Shown here one piece after another: positions 1 to 9,866 of a DNA stretch of 64,000 nt. Below the pieces are notes generated by a model that was not told the DNA's origin, ran no database searches, and worked only from the letters and a program-made list of their open reading frames with translations. The translations under genes were made by a program, and so were the position numbers. Where the stretch lies: positions 4,154,001 to 4,218,000 of the forward strand of contig NZ_CP037953.1 in assembly GCF_009756665.1 (NCBI RefSeq), in the 5' to 3' direction. Source of the stretch: Permianibacter aggregans (lineage in GTDB: Bacteria > Pseudomonadota > Gammaproteobacteria > Enterobacterales > Permianibacteraceae). Numbering within the stretch: the stretch's first letter is position 1; every line of letters begins with the position of its first letter.

Positions 1-1702
1 CGATGTTCGTGTGCGACTGATTGTCGACAAAGAAGCCGGCACGCTGACCATCAGCGACAACGGCATCGGCATGACGCGCGACGAAGCCATTGCCAATCTC
101 GGCACCATTGCCAAATCCGGCACCGCTGAGTTCCTGTCCAAGCTGTCTGGCGATCAGAAAAAAGATGCGCAACTGATTGGCCAGTTCGGTGTCGGTTTCT
201 ATTCCGGATTTATTGTTGCTGATCGCATCACGGTGCGTTCGCGCGCTGCCGGCACCAAGCCGCAAGAGGCGATTCAGTGGGAAAGCGCCGGTGATGGCGA
301 ATTCACCATTGAAAGCATTAACAAGGAAGAGCGTGGCACTGATGTCGTGCTGCATCTGAAAGAAGGCGAGAAAGCGTTTCTGGAGCCGTGGCGTCTGCGT
401 TCGCTGGTGCACAAGTATTCCGAACATATCGCCATCCCGGTGCAACTACCGAAAGAAGATGACGAAGGCAAAGCCACCGACGAATTCGAAACGGCCAATA
501 AAGCGACGGCGCTGTGGACTCGTCCTAAGTCCGAGATCAGCGACGAGGAATACAAAGAATTCTACAAGCACATCGCTCATGACTTCGATGAACCGCTGAC
601 TTGGGCGCACAACCGCGTTGAAGGCAAACACGAATACACCTCGCTGTTCTACATTCCAAAGCGTGCGCCGTTTGATTTGTGGAATCGTGATCGGCCGCGT
701 GGCGTCAAGCTCTACGTAAAGCGCGTGTTTATCATGGATGATGCCGAGCAATTCCTGCCGGTGTACTTGCGTTTTGCCCGTGGCGTCATCGACTCCAATG
801 ATCTGCCGCTGAACGTTTCGCGCGAAATCCTGCAGGACAGCAGCGTTACCGATGCACTGCGTAAGCAAAGCGTCAAACGTATTCTTGGCATGCTCGACGA
901 TCTGGCCAAAGATGAAGAGAAATACCTCGGATTCTGGGACGAGTTTGGTCAGGTGCTGAAAGAAGGCTTGGGCGAAGACTTTGCCAACCGCGAAGCAATT
1001 GCCAAGTTACTGCGTTTTGCCAGCACCCACAACGATGACGCCAAGCAGAGCGTCAGCCTTGGTGCCTATGTCGAGCGGATGAAAACCAACCAGACTGCGA
1101 TTTATTATCTGTCGGCGGAGAATTATTCGTCGGCAAAGCATAGCCCGCACCTGGAAGTGTTCCGCAAGAAGGGCATTGAAGTCTTGCTGCTGACCGATCG
1201 CATCGACGAATGGATGCTGTCATATCTGAACGATTTTGACGGCAAGCCATTGGTGTCGGTAACGCGTGGTGAACTCGATCTTGGCGCGCTGGAAACCGAA
1301 ACTGACAAGGCGATTCAGAAAGAGTTGGAGCAGCAGTCGGCCGGCTTGGTGGAACGCATCAAGAATGCGCTAGGTGAACGCGTCAAGGAGGTGCGCATTA
1401 CCCATCGTTTGACCGATTCGCCAGCTTGTGTCGTTGGCGAAAAGCATGAGATGGGCGCCCACATGCTGAAACTGATGAAACAAACCGGTCAGGACGTGCC
1501 GGAGTTCAAGCCCATCTTTGAAATCAACCCGGAACACGCGTTAATCAAACGCCTGGATGCCGAACAGGATGAAGCTCGTTTTGGCGAGTTGACCGACGTG
1601 CTGTTTGATCAGGCCCGGTTGGCGGAGAGTGGCCAACTGGAGTCTGCCGGTAGCTATGTCGCGAAAATGAACAAGCTGTTGCTGGAATTGCTGGCGAAGT
1701 AA
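1..1702 (+). CDS. htpG: Chaperone protein HtpG (Hsp90), N-terminus cut off by window edge
   Basis: Cytosolic Hsp90 chaperone, an ATP-driven dimer that remodels client proteins. The reading frame is open from the first bases (codons start at base 2), so the true start lies upstream. About 70 N-terminal residues are missing compared with the usual length of about 625-635. The visible part opens inside the GHKL ATPase domain: the DNGIGM motif (adenine-binding Asp and Gly), then [10 protein letters not shown] and the lid-proximal GQFGVGFYS. The middle domain carries the conserved [11 protein letters not shown], with its catalytic Arg, and is followed by the dimerisation domain ending in [11 protein letters not shown] strong terminator follows at once, so the gene ends its transcription unit. 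Identification is secure. Confidence 0.97.
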   Translation, partial: DVRVRLIVDKEAGTLTISDNGIGMTRDEAIANLGTIAKSGTAEFLSKLSGDQKKDAQLIGQFGVGFYSGFIVADRITVRSRAAGTKPQEAIQWESAGDGEFTIESINKEERGTDVVLHLKEGEKAFLEPWRLRSLVHKYSEHIAIPVQLPKEDDEGKATDEFETANKATALWTRPKSEISDEEYKEFYKHIAHDFDEPLTWAHNRVEGKHEYTSLFYIPKRAPFDLWNRDRPRGVKLYVKRVFIMDDAEQFLPVYLRFARGVIDSNDLPLNVSREILQDSSVTDALRKQSVKRILGMLDDLAKDEEKYLGFWDEFGQVLKEGLGEDFANREAIAKLLRFASTHNDDAKQSVSLGAYVERMKTNQTAIYYLSAENYSSAKHSPHLEVFRKKGIEVLLLTDRIDEWMLSYLNDFDGKPLVSVTRGELDLGALETETDKAIQKELEQQSAGLVERIKNALGERVKEVRITHRLTDSPACVVGEKHEMGAHMLKLMKQTGQDVPEFKPIFEINPEHALIKRLDAEQDEARFGELTDVLFDQARLAESGQLESAGSYVAKMNKLLLELLAK

Positions 1703-1715
1703 TCGTCAGCATTGA

Positions 1716-1747
1716 ACAAAAGGCGCCTATGAGCGCCTTTTGTTTTT
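1716..1747 (+). terminator. Intrinsic terminator after htpG
   Basis: The 11-bp perfect stem ACAAAAGGCGC / GCGCCTTTTGT (1716-1726 with 1733-1743), with loop CTATGA, is followed by a T run. It begins 14 bases after the htpG stop codon. Confidence 0.9.
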
Positions 1748-1858
1748 CTGGATAGCTGGCAATGCGCCTCAACGCGGAATTTGATCGGTCGCTGAGTTTT
1801 GCCCGGCAATCTCGACTATGCTAAAAACCATTCTGGTTTTCTCTTCGATAGCAGGCCT

Positions 1859-3280
1859 ATGGCGATTGCAACGACAGTGAGACGGTTTTTGGCCGCTAAC
1901 GGCATCAGCTTTCAGGAGCAGATCCACCGGCGGACCGAAACACTGGAAGCGTCGGCCTCGGTTTGTGACATTCCTCCTGAGCAAATGGCACGGGCTGTGC
2001 TGGTCGCCGATGCCGGCCAGTTATGGATGGCGATTCTGCCGGTCAGTCATGTGCTGGATTTTGATGTTCTGAACCGATTGACTCATCGGCAATTGAAGCC
2101 GCTATCCAATTCCGAGAGCAACCGCCGTTTCCCCGACTGCGAGCCCGGTTGCCATCCGCCGGTGCCGGAAGCCTATGGTCTCAAAGCACTGGTAGATGAC
2201 AGCCTGTTCAAACATGAGCGCATCTGGCTTGAGGCGGGCGCCCATACGGCGGTCATCGCCATTTCTATCAGTAGCTTTGCCGTGCTCTGCCGTAAGGCCA
2301 TACGCGGCCCCATCGCCAAACCCTTGCCAGAGTCTGAAAGCAGTGCCGGCTGCGCCATTGATGAATCGGATCTGAAAGACGTCACGCTACCCAGTGAAGA
2401 AGTGATTCGCCGTAAACTGGAACAGGTTTACCGATTGCCGGCGATTCCGGCGGTGGCGACCCAGATTCTGCAGCTCGTTGGCGACCCGGAGTCGACAGTC
2501 AAGGATCTGGCTGAGCTGGTGGAAATGGACCCGAGCATCGCCGCTCAGGTGATTCGTTATGCCCGCTCCTCGTTTTTCGGCTACCGCGGCAGTGTCGACT
2601 CGATTCAGACCGCAATTTCACGAGTGCTTGGTTTCGACATCGTCAGCAATCTGGCGCTCGGCATCGCCGCCGGCAAGGTGTTCAAGCTAGCGCCCGATGG
2701 TCCGCTTGGTCTCGACAGTTTCTGGCGTCACGCGGTACACAATGCGGCCGTCGTCCAAGGCTTGACCCGTGTGTTACCGAAGAACAGTGGCGTCAAGCCA
2801 GGCACCGCCTATCTCTGCGGCCTGTTGCACAATTTCGGCATTCTGTTACTCGGGCATTTGTTCCAGCCGGAGTACTTTCTGTTGAACAAGATGTGTCTGG
2901 CCAACCCGCACTGCGGCCTGCCGGCCATTGAACAGCGATTGCTATGCGTTGGCGAGTCGCAGCGGTTGCTCAATCATAATCAGATGGGCACTTGGCTGAT
3001 GCGGCACTGGAAAATGCCGGAAGAAGTCGTTGCCGTCACTGCAGGCCACCATGATCCGGTTTATCGTGGTGAACAGGATTTATATGTGGCGCTGGTGCAG
3101 TTGGCCAACGCGTTGCTGGCGCGCGATGGCCTCGGCGACGATTTGACGACGCCCATACCGGATTGGACTTTGCAACGCCTCGGCATTTCACTGGCCGCTG
3201 CCGAGCAGGTTTATGATCAGATCCGGGCTGACTCGGCCGAGCTCGACCGCATGGCGCAGTTGATGGCTGGTTTGAAATGA
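1859..3280 (+). CDS. YbaK-like domain fused to HDOD signalling domain
   Basis: A 473-residue cytosolic protein with two recognisable parts. Residues ~5-150 resemble the YbaK/EbsC/ProXp aminoacyl-tRNA deacylase fold (FPDCEPGCHPP, then AGAHTAVIAIS). Residues ~195-410 are an HDOD domain (LPAIPAVATQILQLVGDPES, GLLHNFGILLLGH, and GHHDP near the end). HDOD is a catalytically degenerate HD-type domain common in bacterial signalling proteins. The ATG at 1859 is preferred to the upstream in-frame TTG at 1799, because similarity to YbaK starts just after the ATG. Whether the YbaK part still deacylates mischarged tRNA or only binds RNA or small ligands cannot be told. The combination suggests a link between translation quality and signalling, but that is inference. 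The gene stands alone between a terminator and a small inverted-repeat element. Confidence 0.82.
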   Translation: MAIATTVRRFLAANGISFQEQIHRRTETLEASASVCDIPPEQMARAVLVADAGQLWMAILPVSHVLDFDVLNRLTHRQLKPLSNSESNRRFPDCEPGCHPPVPEAYGLKALVDDSLFKHERIWLEAGAHTAVIAISISSFAVLCRKAIRGPIAKPLPESESSAGCAIDESDLKDVTLPSEEVIRRKLEQVYRLPAIPAVATQILQLVGDPESTVKDLAELVEMDPSIAAQVIRYARSSFFGYRGSVDSIQTAISRVLGFDIVSNLALGIAAGKVFKLAPDGPLGLDSFWRHAVHNAAVVQGLTRVLPKNSGVKPGTAYLCGLLHNFGILLLGHLFQPEYFLLNKMCLANPHCGLPAIEQRLLCVGESQRLLNHNQMGTWLMRHWKMPEEVVAVTAGHHDPVYRGEQDLYVALVQLANALLARDGLGDDLTTPIPDWTLQRLGISLAAAEQVYDQIRADSAELDRMAQLMAGLK

Positions 3281-3283
3281 GTC

Positions 3284-3429
3284 TAGAAGCCATCTCAAAA
3301 ATCGTCTGGGCGAAGGTGAGGTGCGCGAATAGGAGCGGAGGAACCGGAGTTTACAAGTAGTAAATGAGGATTCCGAGCACCGCATTCGCGTAGATCACCA
3401 AGTTCCAGGCATTTTTGGGATGACTTCTA
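3284..3429. mobile_element. Miniature inverted-repeat element (MITE-like), 146 bp
   Basis: The ends 3284-3302 and 3411-3429 are inverted repeats matching at 17 of 19 positions (TAGAAGCCATCTCAAAAAT and its near complement). If the outermost TA on each side is a target duplication, the element proper is 3286-3427. No ORF is present. Centrally, TTTAC-AAGTA-GTAAA forms a short palindrome flanked by GCGGAGGAACCGGAG and TGAGGATTCCGAGC. TA duplications and ends of this style recall IS5/IS427- or IS630-type non-autonomous elements, but the family was not identified. It lies 3 bases after the HDOD gene stop. Confidence 0.65.
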
Positions 3430-3564
3430 ATTATCAGCAGCTTGCTAGCACGGACGACTTGCCGTGCGCCGCGTCAGCCGGTATTTTAGGCGCCCCTGAC
3501 GCGACCGGCCGGAATTGCGCAGGATCGACGCGGTTTTTGCCCGGTTTTGGGCTTTTTGGAGTGA

Positions 3565-5251
<1,687 letters not shown>

Positions 5252-5255
<4 letters not shown>

Positions 5256-5650
5256 GCATGCACACTGAGCTGCGCCTGGCGTATCAGGAAAATCTCTATC
5301 GCGCCAAAGCGCTGTACCAACAACGCCAGTGGCGTGAAAGTTTTCGCTATCTCGAACGCGCACATATTCTGGGCCAGCATTACGCCATTGCCCATACCCG
5401 CGTGCACATTTGGATGTTCAAAGTTGCCTGGCATCGTGGTGATGTGCTGGAAATGATCGGGCAGGGCATTCGCATCATCGGTGGCTTCATTGGTTCATTG
5501 ATTGGCAAAGTTCCCGTTGGTAACAGCGGCGGTGCCGATGTCAGTGCATTTGCCGTGATGCCGATTCCGGACGATCTGCGCGAAATTCTAATCAAGGATG
5601 AAAAATCGTGGCAGGCGATCAAAAAAGTGCCGAATAAGGGTAAAGCGTAA
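5252..5650 (+). CDS. DUF3703 family protein
   Basis: A 132-residue protein matching the DUF3703 pattern: an N-terminal helical part with YLERAHILGQ (residues ~33-42) and H-rich helices, a glycine-rich middle IIGGFIGSLIGKVPVGNSG, and the signature AFAVMPIPDDL near residue 100. The family has no established function. The ATG overlaps the hemH stop (ATGA), so it is almost certainly co-translated with hemH, though a role in haem metabolism is only guilt by association. Confidence 0.85.
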
Positions 5651-5695
5651 TCGAACAAGAGAATTCTGATTACGCGCCTTGACCAGTATTTCAAA

Positions 5696-6121
5696 TCAAG
5701 TCTTTCCCTGCGCTGGCTTCCGTGTTGGTTCAAAGCCTTCAAAGCGCGGCAGATCTGCGTCCAGATCCTCCCAGTTGGCTTTCGACGTAATGAAGTTATG
5801 GGAGATCGGTCGCTCACTGATATCGGAGTCCAATATTCCCAGCCTTAAACGCAAACGAGTTGGGTCTTGGTCGTTCGAGCTGTAAATCGGTGAGGCGCAG
5901 GTTCGGCAGAAATGTCGTTTCTTTCCTGGTTTGAATTCGTAGAAACTGATGTTTTCTGCACCACTGACAATGCGAAACCCTGCTGATGGGATAAAGCCAT
6001 TGGTAGCAAATGCGGTTCCGCTATTCTTGCGGCAGAGCGAGCAGTGACAGTGAATGATGTCAGAAATACCACCTTCAATTTCGATACGAACCGTCCCACA
6101 TAAACAACTCCCAAAATACAT
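5696..6121 (-). CDS. GFA / CENP-V domain protein
   Basis: A 141-residue zinc-binding protein of the glutathione-dependent formaldehyde-activating (GFA)/CENP-V family. Visible zinc ligands: CLCGTV at residues 6-11 (GSCLCG), HCSLCRK at ~26-32, and FCRTCASPIYSS at ~71-82. The fold and metal sites are clear, but most family members have no proven substrate and true formaldehyde-glutathione chemistry is not implied. The ATG at 6121 has a GAGGGA Shine-Dalgarno a few bases upstream. The gene converges on the hemH/DUF3703 operon with a gap of 45 bases and no obvious shared terminator. Confidence 0.9.
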   Translation of the reverse strand: MYFGSCLCGTVRIEIEGGISDIIHCHCSLCRKNSGTAFATNGFIPSAGFRIVSGAENISFYEFKPGKKRHFCRTCASPIYSSNDQDPTRLRLRLGILDSDISERPISHNFITSKANWEDLDADLPRFEGFEPTRKPAQGKT

Positions 6122-6153
6122 GTTATTTCCCTCTACAAAGCCGACGATACGGA

Positions 6154-6181
6154 AACAAAAAGCCCGCCGAAGCGGGCTTTT
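6154..6181 (-). terminator. Intrinsic terminator after NSS transporter operon
   Basis: On the minus strand AAAAGCCCGC-TTCG-GCGGGCTTTT (arms 6172-6181 and 6158-6167, a UUCG-type tetraloop) is followed by T residues. It lies 3 bases past the stop of the small-subunit gene. Confidence 0.88.
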
Positions 6182-6184
6182 ATC

Positions 6185-6298
6185 TTACTCTTCATCTTCC
6201 TGATCCGGCGCTTTCAGTACGCGGATAAAGAAATACAAGGTCACGGCGGTGACGATGCCCATCGTGCCGAGCATCATGATTAATCCTGAAGTACTCAT
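6185..6298 (-). CDS. MetS-type NSS transporter small subunit (37 aa)
   Basis: A tiny ORF too short for usual gene finders: 37 codons starting at ATG 6298-6296, stop TAA at 6187-6185. The product starts MSTSGLIMMLGTMGIVTAVT and consists of one hydrophobic helix followed by an acidic tail (PDQEDEE). This is the form of the MetS small subunit known from the Corynebacterium MetPS methionine/alanine importer and annotated beside many bacterial NSS transporters. Its ATG shares one base with the TGA stop of the large subunit (TGATG), indicating coupled translation, and a terminator follows at once. The single membrane helix presumably packs against the transporter. Confidence 0.85.
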   Translation of the reverse strand: MSTSGLIMMLGTMGIVTAVTLYFFIRVLKAPDQEDEE

Positions 6299-7983
6299 CA
6301 GTAGTTTCTCCCTTCACGCAGACGTTTGCGATAGGCGATGTAGACCAGCGCGGTGATGGCGATGAACGTGCTCAGCAACAGCAATCGAGCGCCGTTGATG
6401 TACATCATCCGTGTTTGCAAATTGTCGACGGTGGCCATGTCGCCAGCGGTTTGTGCAGCAGCGATTTGCGTTTTCAGTGCGTCGTTGCTGATGGTGCCAA
6501 CCAATGAGCCTGGATCGAAAGCCCAGCCTTTGCCGGCAAACAAGTCGCTGATCGCCTGCGCCCATTCGCCACCGACCGGGGAAAACAGGCTGCCGATAAA
6601 GACGAACAGCAGCATTGATGGGGTCACGTACTTCAAAATGAATTTGTAGATGTGCGGTACCCGCATCTGGGCACCGCGATTCAGTTCTTCCCAACCGCGA
6701 TCAATGCCGAATACCCATGCGAACAGAATCGATTCGACCATCGCGAACACAACCAAGGAGACCGTACCGGCCCAGTAGTCGTACTCGCCGAACACGCCGT
6801 AGTTGAAGAACAGCACGGTCGGCATACCTAAACAGAATACCAGCAAGCCAAATGACCAGGCGGCGTGTTCACGCTTCCAGCCGAATTCATCTTGCAGGAA
6901 GCCCATCCACGGTGTGCCCATCGCCAGCGAGGAAGTGATGCCGGCAAAGAACAACAATCCAAAGAATGAGATACCTGCCAATGTCGCGAGCAGACTGCCC
7001 CAATTCTGGAACAGGTAGGGCAGCGACTGGAATGCGAGACCAAAGCCACCGCCGGAATTGACCAACTCAACGACTTTATCGATACCGAAATAGCCAACGC
7101 AGATTGGAATCAGAATCGAGGCGCCGAGTACGACTTCGACAAACTCGTTCATCCAGCCGGCGGTCATCGCGTTCAAGGCCACATCGCGGCGTTTACGAAT
7201 GTAGGAGGCGTAGCACTGAATGGTGCCCATGCCGACCGACAGCGTGAAGAATATTTGACCGGCTGCAGCCAGCCATACGCTTGGATTGGTCAGTGAATCG
7301 AATTGCGGTTCCCAGAGGAAATTGAGGCCAACGGTACCGTCGTACACCGCTCCTTTTTCGCCAGCCATTAATGTCACACCTTGAATGGCCAGGAACACAC
7401 CAAACAGAATCAGCAAGGGCATGGCGACTTTGGCGGCGATTTCGATGCCACCGGACAAGCCGCGGCTCAAAATGTACGTGTTCAGCGCCAAGCAGATGAC
7501 GTAGAACACTATATTTTCATAGGGAATACCGGTAGTCGTTTGGCTGATGACCATGTAGTCGGTGAAAAATTGTGCAACACCGGCTTGATCCATGCCACTG
7601 AACGTACCGATCAGCGAGTGGTACACCCAAGCCAGGGTCCAGCTCTCGATGTAGCAGTAGTAGGCAGCAACGGCGACGTTGGTGAAAATGCCGAATACCC
7701 CAAGGTATTTCCAGAAATGCCGTTTCGGGTCCATCGACTGGATGATGAATGGCGTCGAGTGATCGCCACGCTGGCCACCAAAACGACCGGTGGACCATTC
7801 AATCCACAGCAGTGGAATACCCATCAACAGGAAACAAATCAGGTAGGGGATGATGAAGGCGCCGCCACCATTCTGGACGGCCTGAACCGGAAAGCGCAGA
7901 AAGTTGCCCAATCCGACGGCGTTACCCGCCATGGCCAGGATGAGGCCGATCCGGCTTCCCCAGGCTTCTGTGTTGCTACTCAT
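6298..7983 (-). CDS. Sodium-dependent NSS (SLC6-type) transporter
   Basis: A 561-residue inner-membrane symporter of the neurotransmitter:sodium symporter family, probably importing an amino acid. The first helix carries the conserved unwound Na+/substrate segment GNAVGLGNFLRFP (residues ~16-28). About 12 further hydrophobic segments follow, ending in an RKRLREG-rich tail. Helix 6 shows SVGMGTIQCYASY. Bacterial members paired with a MetS-like small subunit transport methionine/alanine-type substrates, but the specificity here is not determined. The start at 7983 is supported by AAGAGGT seven bases upstream. About 220 bp upstream (7984-8201) is non-coding; I recognise no riboswitch in it. Confidence 0.93.
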   Translation of the reverse strand: MSSNTEAWGSRIGLILAMAGNAVGLGNFLRFPVQAVQNGGGAFIIPYLICFLLMGIPLLWIEWSTGRFGGQRGDHSTPFIIQSMDPKRHFWKYLGVFGIFTNVAVAAYYCYIESWTLAWVYHSLIGTFSGMDQAGVAQFFTDYMVISQTTTGIPYENIVFYVICLALNTYILSRGLSGGIEIAAKVAMPLLILFGVFLAIQGVTLMAGEKGAVYDGTVGLNFLWEPQFDSLTNPSVWLAAAGQIFFTLSVGMGTIQCYASYIRKRRDVALNAMTAGWMNEFVEVVLGASILIPICVGYFGIDKVVELVNSGGGFGLAFQSLPYLFQNWGSLLATLAGISFFGLLFFAGITSSLAMGTPWMGFLQDEFGWKREHAAWSFGLLVFCLGMPTVLFFNYGVFGEYDYWAGTVSLVVFAMVESILFAWVFGIDRGWEELNRGAQMRVPHIYKFILKYVTPSMLLFVFIGSLFSPVGGEWAQAISDLFAGKGWAFDPGSLVGTISNDALKTQIAAAQTAGDMATVDNLQTRMMYINGARLLLLSTFIAITALVYIAYRKRLREGRNY

Positions 7984-8201
7984 TGATACCTCTTAGCGTT
8001 ATCGTGATGCCAAGGCCGGATCGATGGACCCTCCGGTTGCCTGCGGCACTTTTATCTGTTTTTCCCTGCAATGGCTCACCGGAATGAGCGTAGTGGGCAC
8101 GATACCGGAATACCCCGGAAATTCAAGTCAGATGAGACGGCCAAGGCTAGGTAATAGTTGTGTTATCGATGCCAATGTGTAGGCCAGCAAACGGCGCAGA
8201 C

Positions 8202-8237
8202 AATAAAAAAAGGGGCGGTGTAGAGAACCGCCCCTTT
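8202..8237 (-). terminator. Intrinsic terminator after phosphate-binding-like gene
   Basis: Minus strand AAAGGGGCGGT-loop-ACCGCCCCTTT (arms 8227-8237 and 8209-8219), followed by seven T residues. It closes the porin/binding-protein operon. Confidence 0.92.
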
Positions 8238-8255
8238 CGATGCGGGATACAGGCG

Positions 8256-8669
8256 TTATTGGTTGAGGACGACTTTGACGGAACCATCCACTTTCGCGGC
8301 ATCGATGTAACCAATTGCCGTTGGATTATTGGCAACAAACTGTTTCACCGCATCATCGCTATCCAGTTCTTTCGGTGGTGTGCCTTTGCCGGTAAACACC
8401 AATTGCGACCAATACGCTTTGATCTGACTTTCGTTCTTGCCGAGTAGCGATTGATTGAATTGTTCACGAACGGCATCGTTCTTGTTGCTAACCGGTGTTG
8501 CTTCACCGCCGCCAGGAAACGATTTGCTTTTTCCGAGAAACAGACGCTGCACATCGTCAGCCGTTAAGCTCATGGCGTTGGATGGGTGAGCGATAACAGC
8601 GACGTCGGCGAAAACCGGGAAGCTGAGGCAGGGCACCAGCATCCAGCGAATAAACGTTTGCGCTTTCAT
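8256..8669 (-). CDS. Small PstS-like periplasmic binding protein
   Basis: A 137-residue exported protein with a short signal peptide (cleavage probably after PVFA, residue ~21). It matches the truncated, single-lobe phosphate ABC-transporter binding-protein-like family: NAMSLTADDVQRLFLGK, FNQSLLGK, YWSQLVFTGKGTPPK and GYIDAAKVDGSVKVV. Full PstS proteins are about 300 residues, so this is not a complete binding lobe pair. Such small proteins often stand next to porin genes, as here, and no ABC permease genes are nearby. Role is therefore unclear: a periplasmic anion binder or a porin partner. An AGGAG sequence precedes the ATG at 8669; 15 bases separate it from the porin stop. Confidence 0.8.
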   Translation of the reverse strand: MKAQTFIRWMLVPCLSFPVFADVAVIAHPSNAMSLTADDVQRLFLGKSKSFPGGGEATPVSNKNDAVREQFNQSLLGKNESQIKAYWSQLVFTGKGTPPKELDSDDAVKQFVANNPTAIGYIDAAKVDGSVKVVLNQ

Positions 8670-8684
8670 GATAGTTGGCTCCTG

Positions 8685-9794
8685 TCAAAACACGACATCA
8701 ATGCCAAGAGATAAGGTTTCGGAATCTCCAACAAACCAGTCACCTCTTGTGTTGTCGGTAAAGTCGTCATACTGCAATTTGAAAGCAGCCGATGGCGTAA
8801 AATCCCAGCGCAAACTGAAGCTCACGGTTTCGTGCAGCTCGACTTCATCCGGCCACAGGCCGGCCTCTTCCTCGAACTCAGAATAGGAAATCATTGGTAG
8901 CCAGTCGCCCAATCGATAACCGACGCCGACAAGGCTGGCGTAATAAGTGTTGTCTTCGGATGGTCGGTCAAAGGTATTGTATTCAGAGCGAAATACCAGA
9001 TTTTGCCAATCGATGTTCAGTGTAACGCCTGCGAACTTCTGTTTGACATCCTGCAGCCGCTGCCTTGGCGGTACTTCATCGTAAATCAGGCGGTCGACTT
9101 TGTTTTGCATATAGACCACACGCAAGGTCAGCCAGTCGTAATTGAAATCAAAGTACACGCCAATCTGATCTTTCCAGGTTTCGTCAACCTGAGCCAGGTA
9201 ATAGATACGACTTAGCTCTTCGTTATTTTTATCTTCATCGCTGCCGTACCAGACATTGGCCGTTACGTTCACCGCACCCCAAGCGCCGGTGTAGAGTAAA
9301 TTTGCTCCTTCATAGCTGACGATCTGCCAGCCGTATAAATCACCCGGAGCACGAATCCAGGGCAGGGCATAACCGACATCAAAAAAGTCGGAGTAGTAAA
9401 ACAACGGCGCCCGCTTGCGACCTGCTTGCAAGGTAAAGCGATCATCGAGGTTATAACTCAAGTACGCCCAATCGATACTGACGTCGTAGCCAAGTGAACC
9501 ATGCGAAACCAGTTGCGCGGTCGCACTCAGACGATCCGTAATGGTCATGTTCGCTTGCAAGCCGAATGTGGTTTCGGCGTCAAACGTCCAGTCTTCGGTA
9601 TAGACGCCGACAAAGGGATAGTCGGCAATAAAGCAAGGACAGGTGAACTCGCCATATTGCTGCTCACGACCATCCAGTACCTTGCCGCCGATGACGGAAA
9701 CAAAACCGTTGAAGTGGATGTCATTCGCCGAGACCGGCGACACCATACAGAGCGTAGCGAGTGCCGCGCTACCGAGCCAATAAACGCCTTTCAT
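8685..9794 (-). CDS. Outer-membrane porin-like beta-barrel protein
   Basis: A 369-residue exported protein with a signal peptide ending near VSANDI (~residue 23). A series of alternating amphipathic strands rich in aromatic residues follows (for example FTLQAGRKRAPLFYYSDFFD, then WLTLRVVYMQ), and the terminal residue is Phe (SLGIDVVF), the usual outer-membrane insertion signal. Length fits a 16-stranded general porin. It is the first gene of a two-gene operon with the PstS-like protein, so anion or phosphate uptake is a reasonable guess but not shown. A GGGGGA ribosome site precedes the start. Confidence 0.82.
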   Translation of the reverse strand: MKGVYWLGSAALATLCMVSPVSANDIHFNGFVSVIGGKVLDGREQQYGEFTCPCFIADYPFVGVYTEDWTFDAETTFGLQANMTITDRLSATAQLVSHGSLGYDVSIDWAYLSYNLDDRFTLQAGRKRAPLFYYSDFFDVGYALPWIRAPGDLYGWQIVSYEGANLLYTGAWGAVNVTANVWYGSDEDKNNEELSRIYYLAQVDETWKDQIGVYFDFNYDWLTLRVVYMQNKVDRLIYDEVPPRQRLQDVKQKFAGVTLNIDWQNLVFRSEYNTFDRPSEDNTYYASLVGVGYRLGDWLPMISYSEFEEEAGLWPDEVELHETVSFSLRWDFTPSAAFKLQYDDFTDNTRGDWFVGDSETLSLGIDVVF

Positions 9795-9866
9795 TGTTGT
9801 CCCCCGGGGTGCACCGAAACCTTGTTTTGCGCTATCCCTGAAGCCAAGAACAGAAAGGCGAAATTG

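Noticed and set aside
7984-8201. Possible glycine or other amino acid riboswitch in the NSS transporter leader
   Set aside because: Some GC-rich stems such as GTGCCGCAGGCAAC are present, but I could not match the conserved core of any riboswitch class I know.
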